Shown piece after piece: positions 45,315 through 53,238 of a DNA stretch of 64,000 nt; position 1 is the first letter of the stretch; each line of letters begins with the position of its first letter. The notes beneath the pieces are model-generated. The model saw only the letters and a program-made list of their open reading frames with translations, did no database searches and was not told where the DNA came from. The translations under genes and the position numbers were made by a program. Origin of the DNA: Tidjanibacter sp. (lineage in GTDB: Bacteria; Bacteroidota; Bacteroidia; Bacteroidales; Rikenellaceae); the NCBI GenBank assembly GCA_017466345.1, contig JAFTUI010000023.1, positions 1 through 64,000 of the forward strand. The letters are read 5' to 3'.

Positions 45315-46358
45315 TTAATTGGATTTTAGTATCAAGCCGCACAATTTATAGAGTATTCGAGCACCTACATTGGCATCCCACTCATCATCCTCGCCGCGAG
45401 GAGCAACCTCCACAAGATCGAAACCGACAATCTTCCTTCCGCTCCTCACTACACTATCGAGCAGATAGACCGCCTGGTGGAACGACAAACCGCCCGCAAC
45501 AGGTGTTCCCGTACCCGGACACAACTCGGCACTTAGTCCGTCAATATCGAAGCTGACATAGACCTCTTGGGGTAGTTCTTCCACAATCCTCTGGCACTGT
45601 TCCGCCCACGAAGTACCCTCAAATCTTGCGGCGGCGAGCATCCAATCGTCAAACTGCACAACCCTACCGTTGGAGTTCCTCACAAGTGCCACCTCGTCAT
45701 CGCAGTAGTCCCTGACGCCCACCTGCACAATTTTACTAACCGACTCCACCTCGTGCAACACATTGTACATTATCGAGGCGTGCGAATAGCGAAAGCCCTC
45801 GTATGCCTCCCTGAGGTCGGCGTGGGCGTCAATATGCAAAACACCCATACCATTGTGGCGTTCGCCCAAAGCCTTGATAAAGCCCAGAGGAGTGCTATGG
45901 TCGCCACCCACAAGACCTACCAACTTGCCCCTATCGAGCCACGCGGAGGTCTGCTCATAGACCTTGCAGTTCATCTCTGCCGAGCCACTATTAACCCTCG
46001 CCCTACGGGTGGGAACCATCTCCCTCTCGAAGAGCGTTCCGCCCTCCTCCAAGTACTTAATGACCTTCTTGGCATCGCTCCTCAGCAGTGAGTCCATATC
46101 CTGCAACGAGTAGTCGATGGGCGCAGTAGCAATACCCTTCTTCCACTCATCGGGACTCACGGGGTCGTAGAAATCGAGCTGCACCGAAGCACCAATAATC
46201 GCATCGGGAGCGTAACTCTGACCGCCACCATACGATGCCGTAACACCCCAGGGTACCGACACCAACACAAGAGCCGACTCCTCGGTCGTGAAAGGCATTC
46301 CAAAATAGTTACCATTATTACACCCCACATCCGAAGGGTTATACTCTTTTTTATCCAT
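45315..46358 (-). CDS. speB: Agmatinase / ureohydrolase family
   Basis: From ATG 46358 (MDKKEYNPSDVG) the protein is 347 residues. Manganese motifs are VGGDHSTPLG, HIDAHADLREAYEG and SFDIDGLSAELCPGTGTPVAGG. It most likely turns agmatine into putrescine and urea, feeding the nspC spermidine route in this window. Formiminoglutamase or arginase activity is an alternative. The -7 box is at 46411-46418. Confidence 0.85.
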   Translation of the reverse strand: MDKKEYNPSDVGCNNGNYFGMPFTTEESALVLVSVPWGVTASYGGGQSYAPDAIIGASVQLDFYDPVSPDEWKKGIATAPIDYSLQDMDSLLRSDAKKVIKYLEEGGTLFEREMVPTRRARVNSGSAEMNCKVYEQTSAWLDRGKLVGLVGGDHSTPLGFIKALGERHNGMGVLHIDAHADLREAYEGFRYSHASIMYNVLHEVESVSKIVQVGVRDYCDDEVALVRNSNGRVVQFDDWMLAAARFEGTSWAEQCQRIVEELPQEVYVSFDIDGLSAELCPGTGTPVAGGLSFHQAVYLLDSVVRSGRKIVGFDLVEVAPRGEDDEWDANVGARILYKLCGLILKSN

Positions 46359-46410
46359 AGTTTTTCTCTTTTTTACGGGCGACACAAGTGTCACTCCCCA
46401 AACTTTATCA

Positions 46411-46418
46411 CAAATATA
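46411..46418 (-). promoter_or_regulatory. Promoter -7 box of the agmatinase gene
   Basis: CAAATATA on the plus strand is TATATTTG on the minus strand, 53 bases before the ATG. Confidence 0.55.
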
Positions 46419-46439
46419 ATCTCTTTTTTCGGGAAAAAC

Positions 46440-46470
46440 TTTGGAAACTAAAAAATTTTTACTACTTTTG
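46440..46470 (+). promoter_or_regulatory. Consensus promoter of an orphan transcript
   Basis: TTTG (46440-46443), a 19-base spacer and TACTTTTG (46463-46470) match the Bacteroidota -33/-7 consensus. No downstream ORF of note uses it; a terminator follows 93 bases after the box. Confidence 0.65.
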
Positions 46471-46476
46471 TTCCAC

Positions 46477-46600
46477 GAAGCAATGGTTGGCGCAAAGTTT
46501 AACCACTGAGCGCAAATAGTTGTTTTAGTGATTCTTTCATAATCAGTATTTTAAGTTGGGGGGTTTGGGATACCGTGAGGTATCCCAAACTTTTTCTTTT
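46477..46600 (+). ncRNA. Candidate small RNA, about 120 nt
   Basis: The unit runs from the predicted start after the consensus promoter (46440-46470) to a textbook terminator: GTTTGGGATACC (46563-46574), loop GTGA, perfect complement (46579-46590), then TTTTTCTTTT. The only reading frame starting with ATG near the 5' end encodes eight codons (46483-46509), so it is either a leader peptide or chance. It does not look like tRNA, tmRNA or 5S. It lies between agmatinase and a repeat-rich gap. Confidence 0.55.
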
Positions 46601-46787
46601 ATTCGTATATTGTGGCGATTACTGCGTTGCACTCAATTTTTGATTGCTCATTTGCCAAAGCAAACTCCGCATCAAAAATTTTCGTGCGCCTTGTACTCGC
46701 CTCAATCTACGAATAAAATACTCCGGTGGTGTCTTCTGGTTTGGCACAAAATTTCCTCCACGATATGGCTTTTCTATGGTTGTATGT

Positions 46788-46852
46788 AGGTTAAGGTCAT
46801 TAAAGTCATTAATCTCCTATATGCCCTATAAGCCCTATACGCCTTAGACAAA
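46788..46852 (+). repeat. Partial composite repeat, 9-bp array without the core
   Basis: GTCATTAAA-type and CTATAAGCC/CTATACGCC-type 9-mers end in CCTTAGAC, as if the core segment between TTAG and the last heptad AC had been deleted. The region 46601-46787 holds no supported gene. Confidence 0.65.
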
Positions 46853-46980
46853 AACAGACCTCTCCCGCCCTTCGGGCACCCTCCCTACTCGGCGGGGACG
46901 CCGAGCGCAATTTCGACCACCCCTCCTAACCTCCCCTTTCGTAGGGGAGGAACTACTCTAACTTAGGGAAGGGTTACAAG
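46853..46980. repeat. GC-rich palindromic module patch, copy B
   Basis: The same modules as at 61-163 recur in another order: ACAGACCTCTCCCGCCCTTC (cf. ACAGACCTCTCCCCC), CCTCCCCTTTCGTAGGGGAGG, and CTAACTTAGGG. An extra hairpin CTCGGC/GCCGAG is present. No coding is supported. Confidence 0.7.
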
Positions 46981-47090
46981 GGTTACAAGGGTTACAGGGA
47001 GTCTTTCCTTGTGACCCCTGCTATCCCTGTTACCCTTGTTATCCCTGCTATCCCTGCAACTCTTAGGACTATTGACGTTAGACGTTAGAC
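46974..47090 (+). repeat. Composite 9-bp/7-bp repeat, copy 3
   Basis: GGTTACAAG 9-mers, then CTGCTATCC/CTGTTACCC 9-mers, lead into TTAGGACTATTGAC (47063-47076) and two GTTAGAC heptads. Confidence 0.85.
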
Positions 47091-47115
47091 CCAAAAAACG
47101 CATAGAACGGAGGGA

Positions 47116-47197
47116 TTTTTGTGCCAAAAGAAGGAGCGGGCTCCGAAGTTTACTTAGCGTAAACGAGGAGTCCGCTCTCTGAATTTTGGTGCAAAAA
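47116..47197 (-). repeat. Hairpin with conserved loop, copy 3; likely terminator
   Basis: GAGCGGGCTCC (47134-47144) pairs with GGAGTCCGCTC (47167-47177) around GAAGTTTACTTAGCGTAAAC. An outer pairing of TTTTTGTGCCAAAA (47116-47129) with 47184-47197 extends it. It lies 20 bases past the stop of the minus-strand nucleotidyltransferase. Confidence 0.65.
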
Positions 47198-47217
47198 GCA
47201 CCCGTTATATGAGTTTT

Positions 47218-48135
47218 TTACCAAAGGTTGGAAGGATACTCACCCGCCTCAACCAACGCATTGATTTTCGCTACCACATCGGGTTTATCCTCTTTGTAGG
47301 TAACACCAAACCACTGCGAGTTGCAGGTGAGAACCCTCATCGTAGCAGTGCCCGAACCGATAAGGTGATTCACTGCCATAGGGATGAAAAACTCGCTTTT
47401 GAGGTTGGTCATATTCTCCTCTTTGGAGAGGAACTCCACGAAGAGGCGGTCGCTATGTGTGAAGTAGTCGGGTGTGAAGCCAAACATATTCATAGACACC
47501 GTAGTATTCTCGTCAATCTCCTGCTCCGAGCCCTCGTTGTCGTAGATAACCCTACCATCTGCGAGTCGTTTGATGCCCAGACGCTCGGTCATACCTGCAA
47601 GATTACCCTCTGCGTCTACCATACACTCGCCCCTCGATACGGTACCGAAGTCGCTCAGTGTGTTGCAGAGTTTATAGCCCACCATACAGTATTTACCATC
47701 TGCCTCTGCGGGGAGCGAGTTGAGATACTCTGCCATAGTGCGGAAAGCATCATAACCGTAGAAGTCGTCAGCATTGATAACCGCAAAGGGGGTATTGATA
47801 ACCTCGGCACCCATCATAATTGCGTGGTTGGTGCCCCAGGGCTTAACCCTCTCGGCGGGTACCGAGAAACCTTCGGGGAGTTTGTGGAGCTCTTGATAGA
47901 CGAAATCCACCTCTATTTTGCCACCAAAGCGCGAAGCAGGGAAAGCCGCCTTGAAAGTGTCGGCAAAAGCCTCTCGGATGACAAAAACAACCTTGCCAAA
48001 ACCTGCGCGCGCAGCGTCATAGATAGAGTAGTCGATGATGGCCTCTCCCGAAGGACCTACGCCGTCCATCTGTTTGAGTGAACCGTAGCGCGAAGCCATA
48101 CCAGCCGCGAGCACAAGGAGTGTTGGTTTGCTCAT
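47218..48135 (-). CDS. Sugar-phosphate nucleotidyltransferase-like protein
   Basis: This 305-residue protein starts PTLLVLAAGMASRYGSLKQMDGVGPSGE, a nucleotide-binding N terminus of NTP-transferase type, then VINADDFYGYDAF with the metal-binding Asp pair. Such stand-alone proteins are common in Bacteroidota and resemble GalU/RmlA-type enzymes that make NDP-sugars. The exact sugar is unknown. It lies 33 bases after the OmpH-like gene and is probably co-transcribed. Confidence 0.85.
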   Translation of the reverse strand: MSKPTLLVLAAGMASRYGSLKQMDGVGPSGEAIIDYSIYDAARAGFGKVVFVIREAFADTFKAAFPASRFGGKIEVDFVYQELHKLPEGFSVPAERVKPWGTNHAIMMGAEVINTPFAVINADDFYGYDAFRTMAEYLNSLPAEADGKYCMVGYKLCNTLSDFGTVSRGECMVDAEGNLAGMTERLGIKRLADGRVIYDNEGSEQEIDENTTVSMNMFGFTPDYFTHSDRLFVEFLSKEENMTNLKSEFFIPMAVNHLIGSGTATMRVLTCNSQWFGVTYKEDKPDVVAKINALVEAGEYPSNLW

Positions 48136-48168
48136 AGTTCTATTTTTGATAGTGTGTGGTATGTGAAT

Positions 48169-48786
48169 TTATTTCTTGTATGCAGCGTTCAGAGCCTCAA
48201 CAATCTCGGCTGTGATGTTCAGCGCGGGGTTGGCGTTGATGACGGGACCGCCGGTTGTGGTGCTCGACAGAACGATGTCGTAGCGGAGGTCGGCGTTGAG
48301 TTTTGCTACATACTCATAGACGTTGTTTACAATCTGGTTGTTGATAACCATCTCCTCTTCGGCGAGTTCGTTGCCCACCTTCTGAGCCTCCTGCTGGTGC
48401 TTGTTGATGCGCTCCTGGATTTTTACCTCCTCGGCTTGGAGTTTCTGCATCTCGGTCTCGGCATTGGCACGAGTGATAAGCACTTTATTCACTTTGTCCT
48501 GCAACTCCACAACCTTGTTTTGGAGTTTGGTGTAGTCCTTCTGGATGGCGTTCTCAGTGGCGGTGAGTTTCTTGGTGGCTGCATCGTATTTAGCCTGGAA
48601 CTCAGCCTGTTTGTCCTTTGCGAAATTGTACTCTGCAACTACCTGGTCAATGTAGAAGTAGGCGATTTTGCCTGTTGTCTGAGCGGCAGCCTCTGCGCCC
48701 TCGGTAGCGGTTGCGGTGTTGTTCTGGTTGTTGCAGGCGGTCATACCAAGAGAGAGCACTGCAACGGCAATCAAAAGTTTTTTCAT
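48169..48786 (-). CDS. OmpH/Skp-like coiled-coil lipoprotein
   Basis: From ATG 48786 the protein is 205 residues with lipobox GMTAC. After a short linker come an OmpH-like strand (KIAYFYIDQVVAEYNFAKDKQAEF) and a long coiled coil (about 65-155) full of Lys/Glu/Gln, then the C-terminal strand. Skp-type proteins hold outer-membrane proteins in the periplasm; this one would be membrane-anchored. The -7 box is at 48841-48848 (TATATTTG on the minus strand). Confidence 0.82.
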   Translation of the reverse strand: MKKLLIAVAVLSLGMTACNNQNNTATATEGAEAAAQTTGKIAYFYIDQVVAEYNFAKDKQAEFQAKYDAATKKLTATENAIQKDYTKLQNKVVELQDKVNKVLITRANAETEMQKLQAEEVKIQERINKHQQEAQKVGNELAEEEMVINNQIVNNVYEYVAKLNADLRYDIVLSSTTTGGPVINANPALNITAEIVEALNAAYKK

Positions 48787-48840
48787 AGAATTTGTATTGT
48801 TTTTGTTTTTTGAATTCAACTAAAAATCCCTAACGAGTGG

Positions 48841-48848
48841 CAAATATA
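48841..48848 (-). promoter_or_regulatory. Promoter -7 box of the OmpH-like gene
   Basis: CAAATATA on the plus strand reads TATATTTG on the minus strand, 55 bases before the ATG. Confidence 0.5.
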
Positions 48849-48944
48849 ATAACAAATTAACAAAAACCACCCATTCCCTGCCCCTAAAAACAACCAAAGG
48901 GAGCAATTAGCCCCCTTTGTGTCGTTTTTGCCACACTCCGCTCT

Positions 48945-49460
48945 CTACTCGTAGAGTGCCATTATCTCATCGTAGTCCTCTTGGGTAAAGGTGTAGACGT
49001 GGTCTGTGTAACCAAGCATATGTGCGAGTTCCGAAGACTTTGACACCTCCCAATTCTGCCAATCGCGCACATCACAACCGATTACATTTCCCGTAAAAGT
49101 ATGACAAACACCATTAGGAAATTCGAAAGACATAATCAGGATGTTCTCTATCGAGTATGTTCGTGGCGAATACAACCCCGAATAATAATAGTATTCATTT
49201 TTCGGTTTCTCCTCTCGCGGAATAGATATGTGAGAAAGAGCGTTAGGTTCAACCGCTGCAACCAGCGTTTGTTCTACATACAACTCATCATTCTCGTTTG
49301 TGTCCATCCAATCCAAAATCACATTGAACTCGTGGGGTGTTTTATTATCAATAGACCATCGTCCGCTAAACTCATAGTATACTTCATCCTCCCCACCGCA
49401 ACTACTAAACAACAATACAAATAATAGCGCAACACCAAAATAAAGTTTATTCGTTTTCAT
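48945..49460 (-). CDS. Small lipoprotein, tandem family member 1
   Basis: This 171-residue protein has lipobox FSSC followed by GGEDE, suggesting surface export. The body (HEFNVILDW, GVCHTFTGNVIGCDVRDWQNW) is homologous in layout to the next two genes: a strand with H(E/S)(F), a hydrophobic strand, HTF.G, a DxRxxxxW segment and the end TFTQEDYDEIMALYE. The base composition is AT-rich compared with neighbours. Unlike the other two copies, nothing homologous follows its TAG stop. Function unknown. Confidence 0.75.
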   Translation of the reverse strand: MKTNKLYFGVALLFVLLFSSCGGEDEVYYEFSGRWSIDNKTPHEFNVILDWMDTNENDELYVEQTLVAAVEPNALSHISIPREEKPKNEYYYYSGLYSPRTYSIENILIMSFEFPNGVCHTFTGNVIGCDVRDWQNWEVSKSSELAHMLGYTDHVYTFTQEDYDEIMALYE

Positions 49461-49547
49461 AATCCATCTATTTTATTACGGTAAACCATTTATACATATA
49501 TTTGAAATATAATCAACCAAAGAGTCTATCATTGAGTCAGTTACGCC

Positions 49548-50021
49548 CTACTCGTAGAGTGCCATAATGCATTCGTAGTCCTCATCGGTAAAGGTGTAGG
49601 TATATGTGTTATAAGTGGCTCCATCGTTCACGCTTACTGCCCCTTCTCTCTTACACGACCAACTATCCAAACTCCTAAAATCATTCACTATAAAATCTCC
49701 CTCAAATGTGTGTTGCACCCCATTTTCAAACACAAAAGTAAAAGTAAGGATCTCCATACAAACAGGATTCACACCTTCGTTTTCATAAGTCATAGGCACC
49801 CACTCATTCACTTGATTAGGCAATATGCTCGCTTGGGAGGGCACATCTCGCAATTTTAAGAGTTCATCATCCTGTAATGTAGTACCCGTCCAAATCTCAA
49901 ACGAGTGCGAAGATTGATTATCTACCACATTGCACCCATATTGGAAATAGTTAACATCACAACCACAAAACAATGTGGACACAAAAATGATTGCTGACAA
50001 AAGAAATCTATCGTATCTCAT
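49548..50021 (-). CDS. Small lipoprotein, tandem family member 2
   Basis: This 157-residue protein has lipobox LFCGC. It shares SHSFEIW, GVQHTFEGDFIVNDFRSLDSW and the end YTYTFTDEDYECIMALYE with member 3. The last about 50 bases are almost identical to member 3, whereas the bodies are AT-rich and diverged. After the TAG stop the same frame continues as GVTDSMIDSLVDY, homologous to the sequence past the stop of member 3. Function unknown. Confidence 0.75.
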   Translation of the reverse strand: MRYDRFLLSAIIFVSTLFCGCDVNYFQYGCNVVDNQSSHSFEIWTGTTLQDDELLKLRDVPSQASILPNQVNEWVPMTYENEGVNPVCMEILTFTFVFENGVQHTFEGDFIVNDFRSLDSWSCKREGAVSVNDGATYNTYTYTFTDEDYECIMALYE

Positions 50022-50099
50022 AATTACAGGTATTTATTATTCGGGTTTATAAGCATTATAGAAATTGATCAACTCATCAATCATTGCGTCAGTAACAGC

Positions 50100-50564
50100 C
50101 TACTCATAGAGTGCCATAATGCATTCGTAGTCCTCATCGGTAAAGGTGTAGGTATATTTATTGTAACCTGTCCCATTGGCATCTTCTGCAATTACCTTTT
50201 GCCAACTATTTGCATCACGAAAATCGTGTTCAATCATTTCTCCCGAAAAGGTGTGCTTTACGCCACTTCTGGAAAACACAAATGTGAACGTGAAATTTTC
50301 ATCAGTGCATACGTTCTCTCTTATTCGAGGAGAGTGGGATATCCAAGTATTGTCCATCAGCGGATAGATTCTTGTTCCCATAGGAATTTCTGAATCTCCT
50401 AATCTATGACTATATTCTGGTGTTGATTCTACATACACCAAAAAAACCTCCTCGCTCTCATTATTGATGTGATATGCAGAGTAGGGATCTGGGTGTTGTA
50501 TTTGTTGGCAGCTTGACGCTATAAATGCCAATAGTGTCGTTATCAAAATTGTAATTCGTTTCAT
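50100..50564 (-). CDS. Small lipoprotein, tandem family member 3
   Basis: This 154-residue protein has lipobox ASSC. It carries GVKHTFSGEMIEHDFRDANSW and the same C terminus as member 2. Past the TAG the frame reads AVTDAMIDELINFYNAYKPE and then TAA (50037-50039), so a longer form of 175 residues would arise if the TAG were read through. It is the first of the three, with a -7 box at 50603-50610. Function unknown. Confidence 0.75.
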   Translation of the reverse strand: MKRITILITTLLAFIASSCQQIQHPDPYSAYHINNESEEVFLVYVESTPEYSHRLGDSEIPMGTRIYPLMDNTWISHSPRIRENVCTDENFTFTFVFSRSGVKHTFSGEMIEHDFRDANSWQKVIAEDANGTGYNKYTYTFTDEDYECIMALYE

Positions 50565-50602
50565 AATTCATCGGTTTTTGGGGAAACTAAGATTTATCGT
50601 TA

Positions 50603-50610
50603 CAAATGTA
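50603..50610 (-). promoter_or_regulatory. Promoter -7 box of the tandem lipoprotein genes
   Basis: CAAATGTA on the plus strand is TACATTTG on the minus strand, 39 bases before the ATG of member 3. Confidence 0.5.
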
Positions 50611-50745
50611 ACATTAATGCGATAAAAATCCAAGCAATAACAACCACTAATAACAAAATGGCACTGAAATTTTTACATTAACGATTTCTACACATTTTCG
50701 ACAAAGAAATATGCTTTGTTTGACTTGTTTCTCGACTCTTTTTAT

Positions 50746-50753
50746 TAACTTTG
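50746..50753 (+). promoter_or_regulatory. Promoter -7 box of ruvA operon
   Basis: TAACTTTG with TTG about 18 bases upstream. It overlaps the first in-frame TTG (50751), so ruvA must start later, at ATG 50793. Confidence 0.6.
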
Positions 50754-50792
50754 TACGATAAAACGCACATAAATTTTGAAACTTCCAAGATT

Positions 50793-51395
50793 ATGTTTGA
50801 CTATTTGAGAGGCTTATTGGCAGAACTGACTCCCACCTACGCAGTTGTGGAGTGCGGAGGAGTAGGATATATCGTTACCATTTCGCTCCAAACCTACACG
50901 CAGTTGGAGGGCAGAGAGGAGGCTATGGTATATGTTCATCACGTTGTGCGCGAGGATGCCGAGATACTCTACGGTTTTGCCGACCGTGCCGAGAGGGACG
51001 TATTCCGTCTGCTGATTGGCGTCTCGGGCGTGGGCGGTGGTACGGCACGAATGATTCTTTCGACCTACACCCCCTCGGAGCTCTCGAACATCATCACCTC
51101 CGAGAATGCTGTACTGCTCAAAAACGTCAAGGGTTTGGGACTGAAAACGGCTCAGAAAATCATCGTAGAGATTAAGGACAAGATGGTGGGTATTGAGGGT
51201 AGCAGCAAGGTGGCTCAGAAGGAGATTTTGGGCAATATGTCTGCCGGCTCGGAGAACTACTCGGAGGCGTTGCAGGCACTGACGATGCTCGGCTTTGGCA
51301 AGGCAGCCTCCGAAAAGGTGCTGCGCAAGGTGCTCAAAGAGAATCCCACAGCCGAAGTGGAGGCTCTCATTCGCCTTTCGCTCAAACAGTTGTAG
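50793..51395 (+). CDS. ruvA: Holliday junction branch migration protein RuvA
   Basis: From ATG 50793 the protein is 200 residues: MFDYLRGLLAELTPTYAVVECGGVGY (OB fold), two HhH motifs (LLIGVSGVGGGTARMIL and LLKNVKGLGLKTAQKIIVEIKDK) and a C-terminal RuvB-contacting domain (EALQALTMLGFGKAASEKVL). It targets the RuvB motor to four-way junctions. It opens a plus-strand run reaching lolD. Confidence 0.97.
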   Translation: MFDYLRGLLAELTPTYAVVECGGVGYIVTISLQTYTQLEGREEAMVYVHHVVREDAEILYGFADRAERDVFRLLIGVSGVGGGTARMILSTYTPSELSNIITSENAVLLKNVKGLGLKTAQKIIVEIKDKMVGIEGSSKVAQKEILGNMSAGSENYSEALQALTMLGFGKAASEKVLRKVLKENPTAEVEALIRLSLKQL

Positions 51396-51424
51396 TGACA
51401 AATCAGAAAAACACACATATAGAG

Positions 51425-51835
51425 ATGACACGCAAGATACTCGACAAGGGCAAGACACTCTTTGGCAACCTCAAAAGACGCATCACGCCCGCCTTTTTGG
51501 TAACGCTCGCCTTGGCACTGATTTTTTGGTACAGCGGTAAGTTGCAATATACCTACACTGCCGAGGTGCCCGTGAGTGTGGTTATTGATGGCGAACGCCA
51601 CCGAGTGACGTGTGTAGTGGAGGGTACGGGTCACAACATCCTCTCGGCTCGCTACTTCAAGCGCAAGACAATAAAGGTGCGCCGAGGCGATGTGGAGCTT
51701 ATACCCATCGAGGGAGTTTCGGACACTTACAGCGTCTCCTCGTCCTCGTTGCAGCACCTTATCTCGGTGCGCAACCCCAGCCTCAAAGTACTGTCGGTAA
51801 GCCAAATGCCCTACATACATCTTACGACCGACTAA
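51425..51835 (+). CDS. YbbR-like membrane-anchored protein
   Basis: This 136-residue protein has one N-terminal membrane helix (AFLVTLALALIFWYSGKL) and an outer beta domain (YTAEVPVSVVIDG...ARYFKRKTIKVRRGDVELIPIEGVSDTY) resembling one or two YbbR repeats. YbbR proteins are linked in other phyla with the c-di-AMP cyclase, but here the neighbour is coaE, an arrangement usual in Bacteroidota. ATG 51425 has a short AGAG upstream; a GTG at 51395 overlapping the ruvA stop is an alternative start. Confidence 0.75.
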   Translation: MTRKILDKGKTLFGNLKRRITPAFLVTLALALIFWYSGKLQYTYTAEVPVSVVIDGERHRVTCVVEGTGHNILSARYFKRKTIKVRRGDVELIPIEGVSDTYSVSSSSLQHLISVRNPSLKVLSVSQMPYIHLTTD

Positions 51836-51847
51836 CGCTCTGAGATT

Positions 51848-52429
51848 ATGAAGAGGGTGGCAATCACGGGAGGTATTGGAAGTGGCAAGAGTACGGTTTG
51901 CAGGGCTCTTGCGGCTCTTTCGGGCGCGCCCATCTACGACTCCGACAGCAGGGCAAAGGAGATTATGGCTACCCACCCCGATGTGCGCCAAGAACTCATA
52001 GAGCTCTTTGGCGAGGAGGTTTTTGCCGAGGGTGTGCTCAATCGTGCGTTTATCTCTTCGCGAGTATTTGGCAACCAAGCGATGCTCCAAAGGCTCAACG
52101 CCATTGTTCACCCGCGCGTGGTGGCAGACTTTGAGCAGTGGGCAGAGAGCCAGTGTAGCCGCTATGTGATATTGGAGAGCGCATTGCTCTTCACTTCGCC
52201 ACTTGTGGGACACTACGACCTGGCAGTGGTAGTGGATGCACCTTTGGAGATGCGTGTGGAGCGTTGCGTGAGGCGTGACGGGGCAACACCCGAAGAGGTG
52301 CGCCGCCGCATCGGGAGTCAGATGAGTGCCGAGCAGATGCGCCAGAGGGCAGACATTGTGGTGGAGGCAGATGGCAGAGATTTGCGCCCCGCAGTGGAGG
52401 AGATAGACCGAATAATAAGCACAAAGTAA
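51848..52429 (+). CDS. coaE: Dephospho-CoA kinase
   Basis: The 193-residue protein has the P-loop AITGGIGSGKSTVCRAL, IYDSDSRAKEIM, and HPRVVADFEQW, standard for CoaE. It makes the last step of coenzyme A synthesis. Its stop overlaps the folP start by one base. Confidence 0.97.
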   Translation: MKRVAITGGIGSGKSTVCRALAALSGAPIYDSDSRAKEIMATHPDVRQELIELFGEEVFAEGVLNRAFISSRVFGNQAMLQRLNAIVHPRVVADFEQWAESQCSRYVILESALLFTSPLVGHYDLAVVVDAPLEMRVERCVRRDGATPEEVRRRIGSQMSAEQMRQRADIVVEADGRDLRPAVEEIDRIISTK

Positions 52430-53238
52430 TGAAGTACCCTACCCCATATCGCAAAGTGATGTCTATACTGAACGTCACCCCCGACTCGTTCTATGCCGCA
52501 AGTCGCAACCAGAGCGAGGAGGCTATACGCCAAAGCGTGGAGCGTATGTTGGTAGAGGGTGCTGATATTATAGACATTGGTGGCTACTCCGCCCGACCGG
52601 GGGCTACGGATGTCCCCACCGAAGAGGAGGTCGCAAGGGTGCTTGCAGGTGTGCGTATAGCAAGGGAGGTGGCACCCAATATAACCATTTCGATAGACAC
52701 TTTCCGTAGCGAGGTCGCCGAAGCGGTGCTCTCGCAGTATGAGAACATAATTATAAACGATGTGACGGCTGGCGAGCGTGACGGGCGTATGGCGGAGGTT
52801 GTCGCCAAGTGGGATGCTCCGATGGTGGTTATGCACTCGCGCGGCACACCCCAGACTATGCAGTCGCTCACACACTATACGGACGTTGTGGAGGAGGTCA
52901 GGGACTACCTCGCAAGGCGTGCCGAGTGGCTCACTGCCAAGGGCGTGAGGGAGATAATCCTCGACCCCGGTATAGGCTTCGCCAAGACCGAGGAGCAGAA
53001 CTTTGCACTCCTTGCGGGCTTGGAGCGTATAGCCTCTCTCGGCTACCCCGTTTTGGCGGGTATTTCGCGCAAGAGTTTTATGTGCCGCACACTCTCCATC
53101 GCCCCATCGGAGGCTCTCGAAGCGACCACAGCCCTCCATTGGGCGTGCTTGGAGCGCGGAGCAGCCATATTGCGTGTGCACGACACCCTCGCTGCACGAC
53201 AGACCATCCGACTTTACGAAAAACTCTACCGACTATGA
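52429..53238 (+). CDS. folP: Dihydropteroate synthase
   Basis: This 269-residue TIM barrel has MSILNVTPDSFYAASRN, GADIIDIGGYSARPGA, SIDTFRSEVAEAVL, IINDVTAG, VVMHSRGTPQTMQ and the C-terminal ILRVHDTLAARQTIRL. It joins p-aminobenzoate to the pterin in folate synthesis and is the sulfonamide target. It overlaps the lolD-like start by four bases (ATGA). Confidence 0.97.
   Translation: MKYPTPYRKVMSILNVTPDSFYAASRNQSEEAIRQSVERMLVEGADIIDIGGYSARPGATDVPTEEEVARVLAGVRIAREVAPNITISIDTFRSEVAEAVLSQYENIIINDVTAGERDGRMAEVVAKWDAPMVVMHSRGTPQTMQSLTHYTDVVEEVRDYLARRAEWLTAKGVREIILDPGIGFAKTEEQNFALLAGLERIASLGYPVLAGISRKSFMCRTLSIAPSEALEATTALHWACLERGAAILRVHDTLAARQTIRLYEKLYRL

Noticed and set aside
46556-46847. Small plus-strand frames after the candidate small RNA
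   Set aside because: They begin in the terminator hairpin and run into repeat sequence; no homology or promoter.
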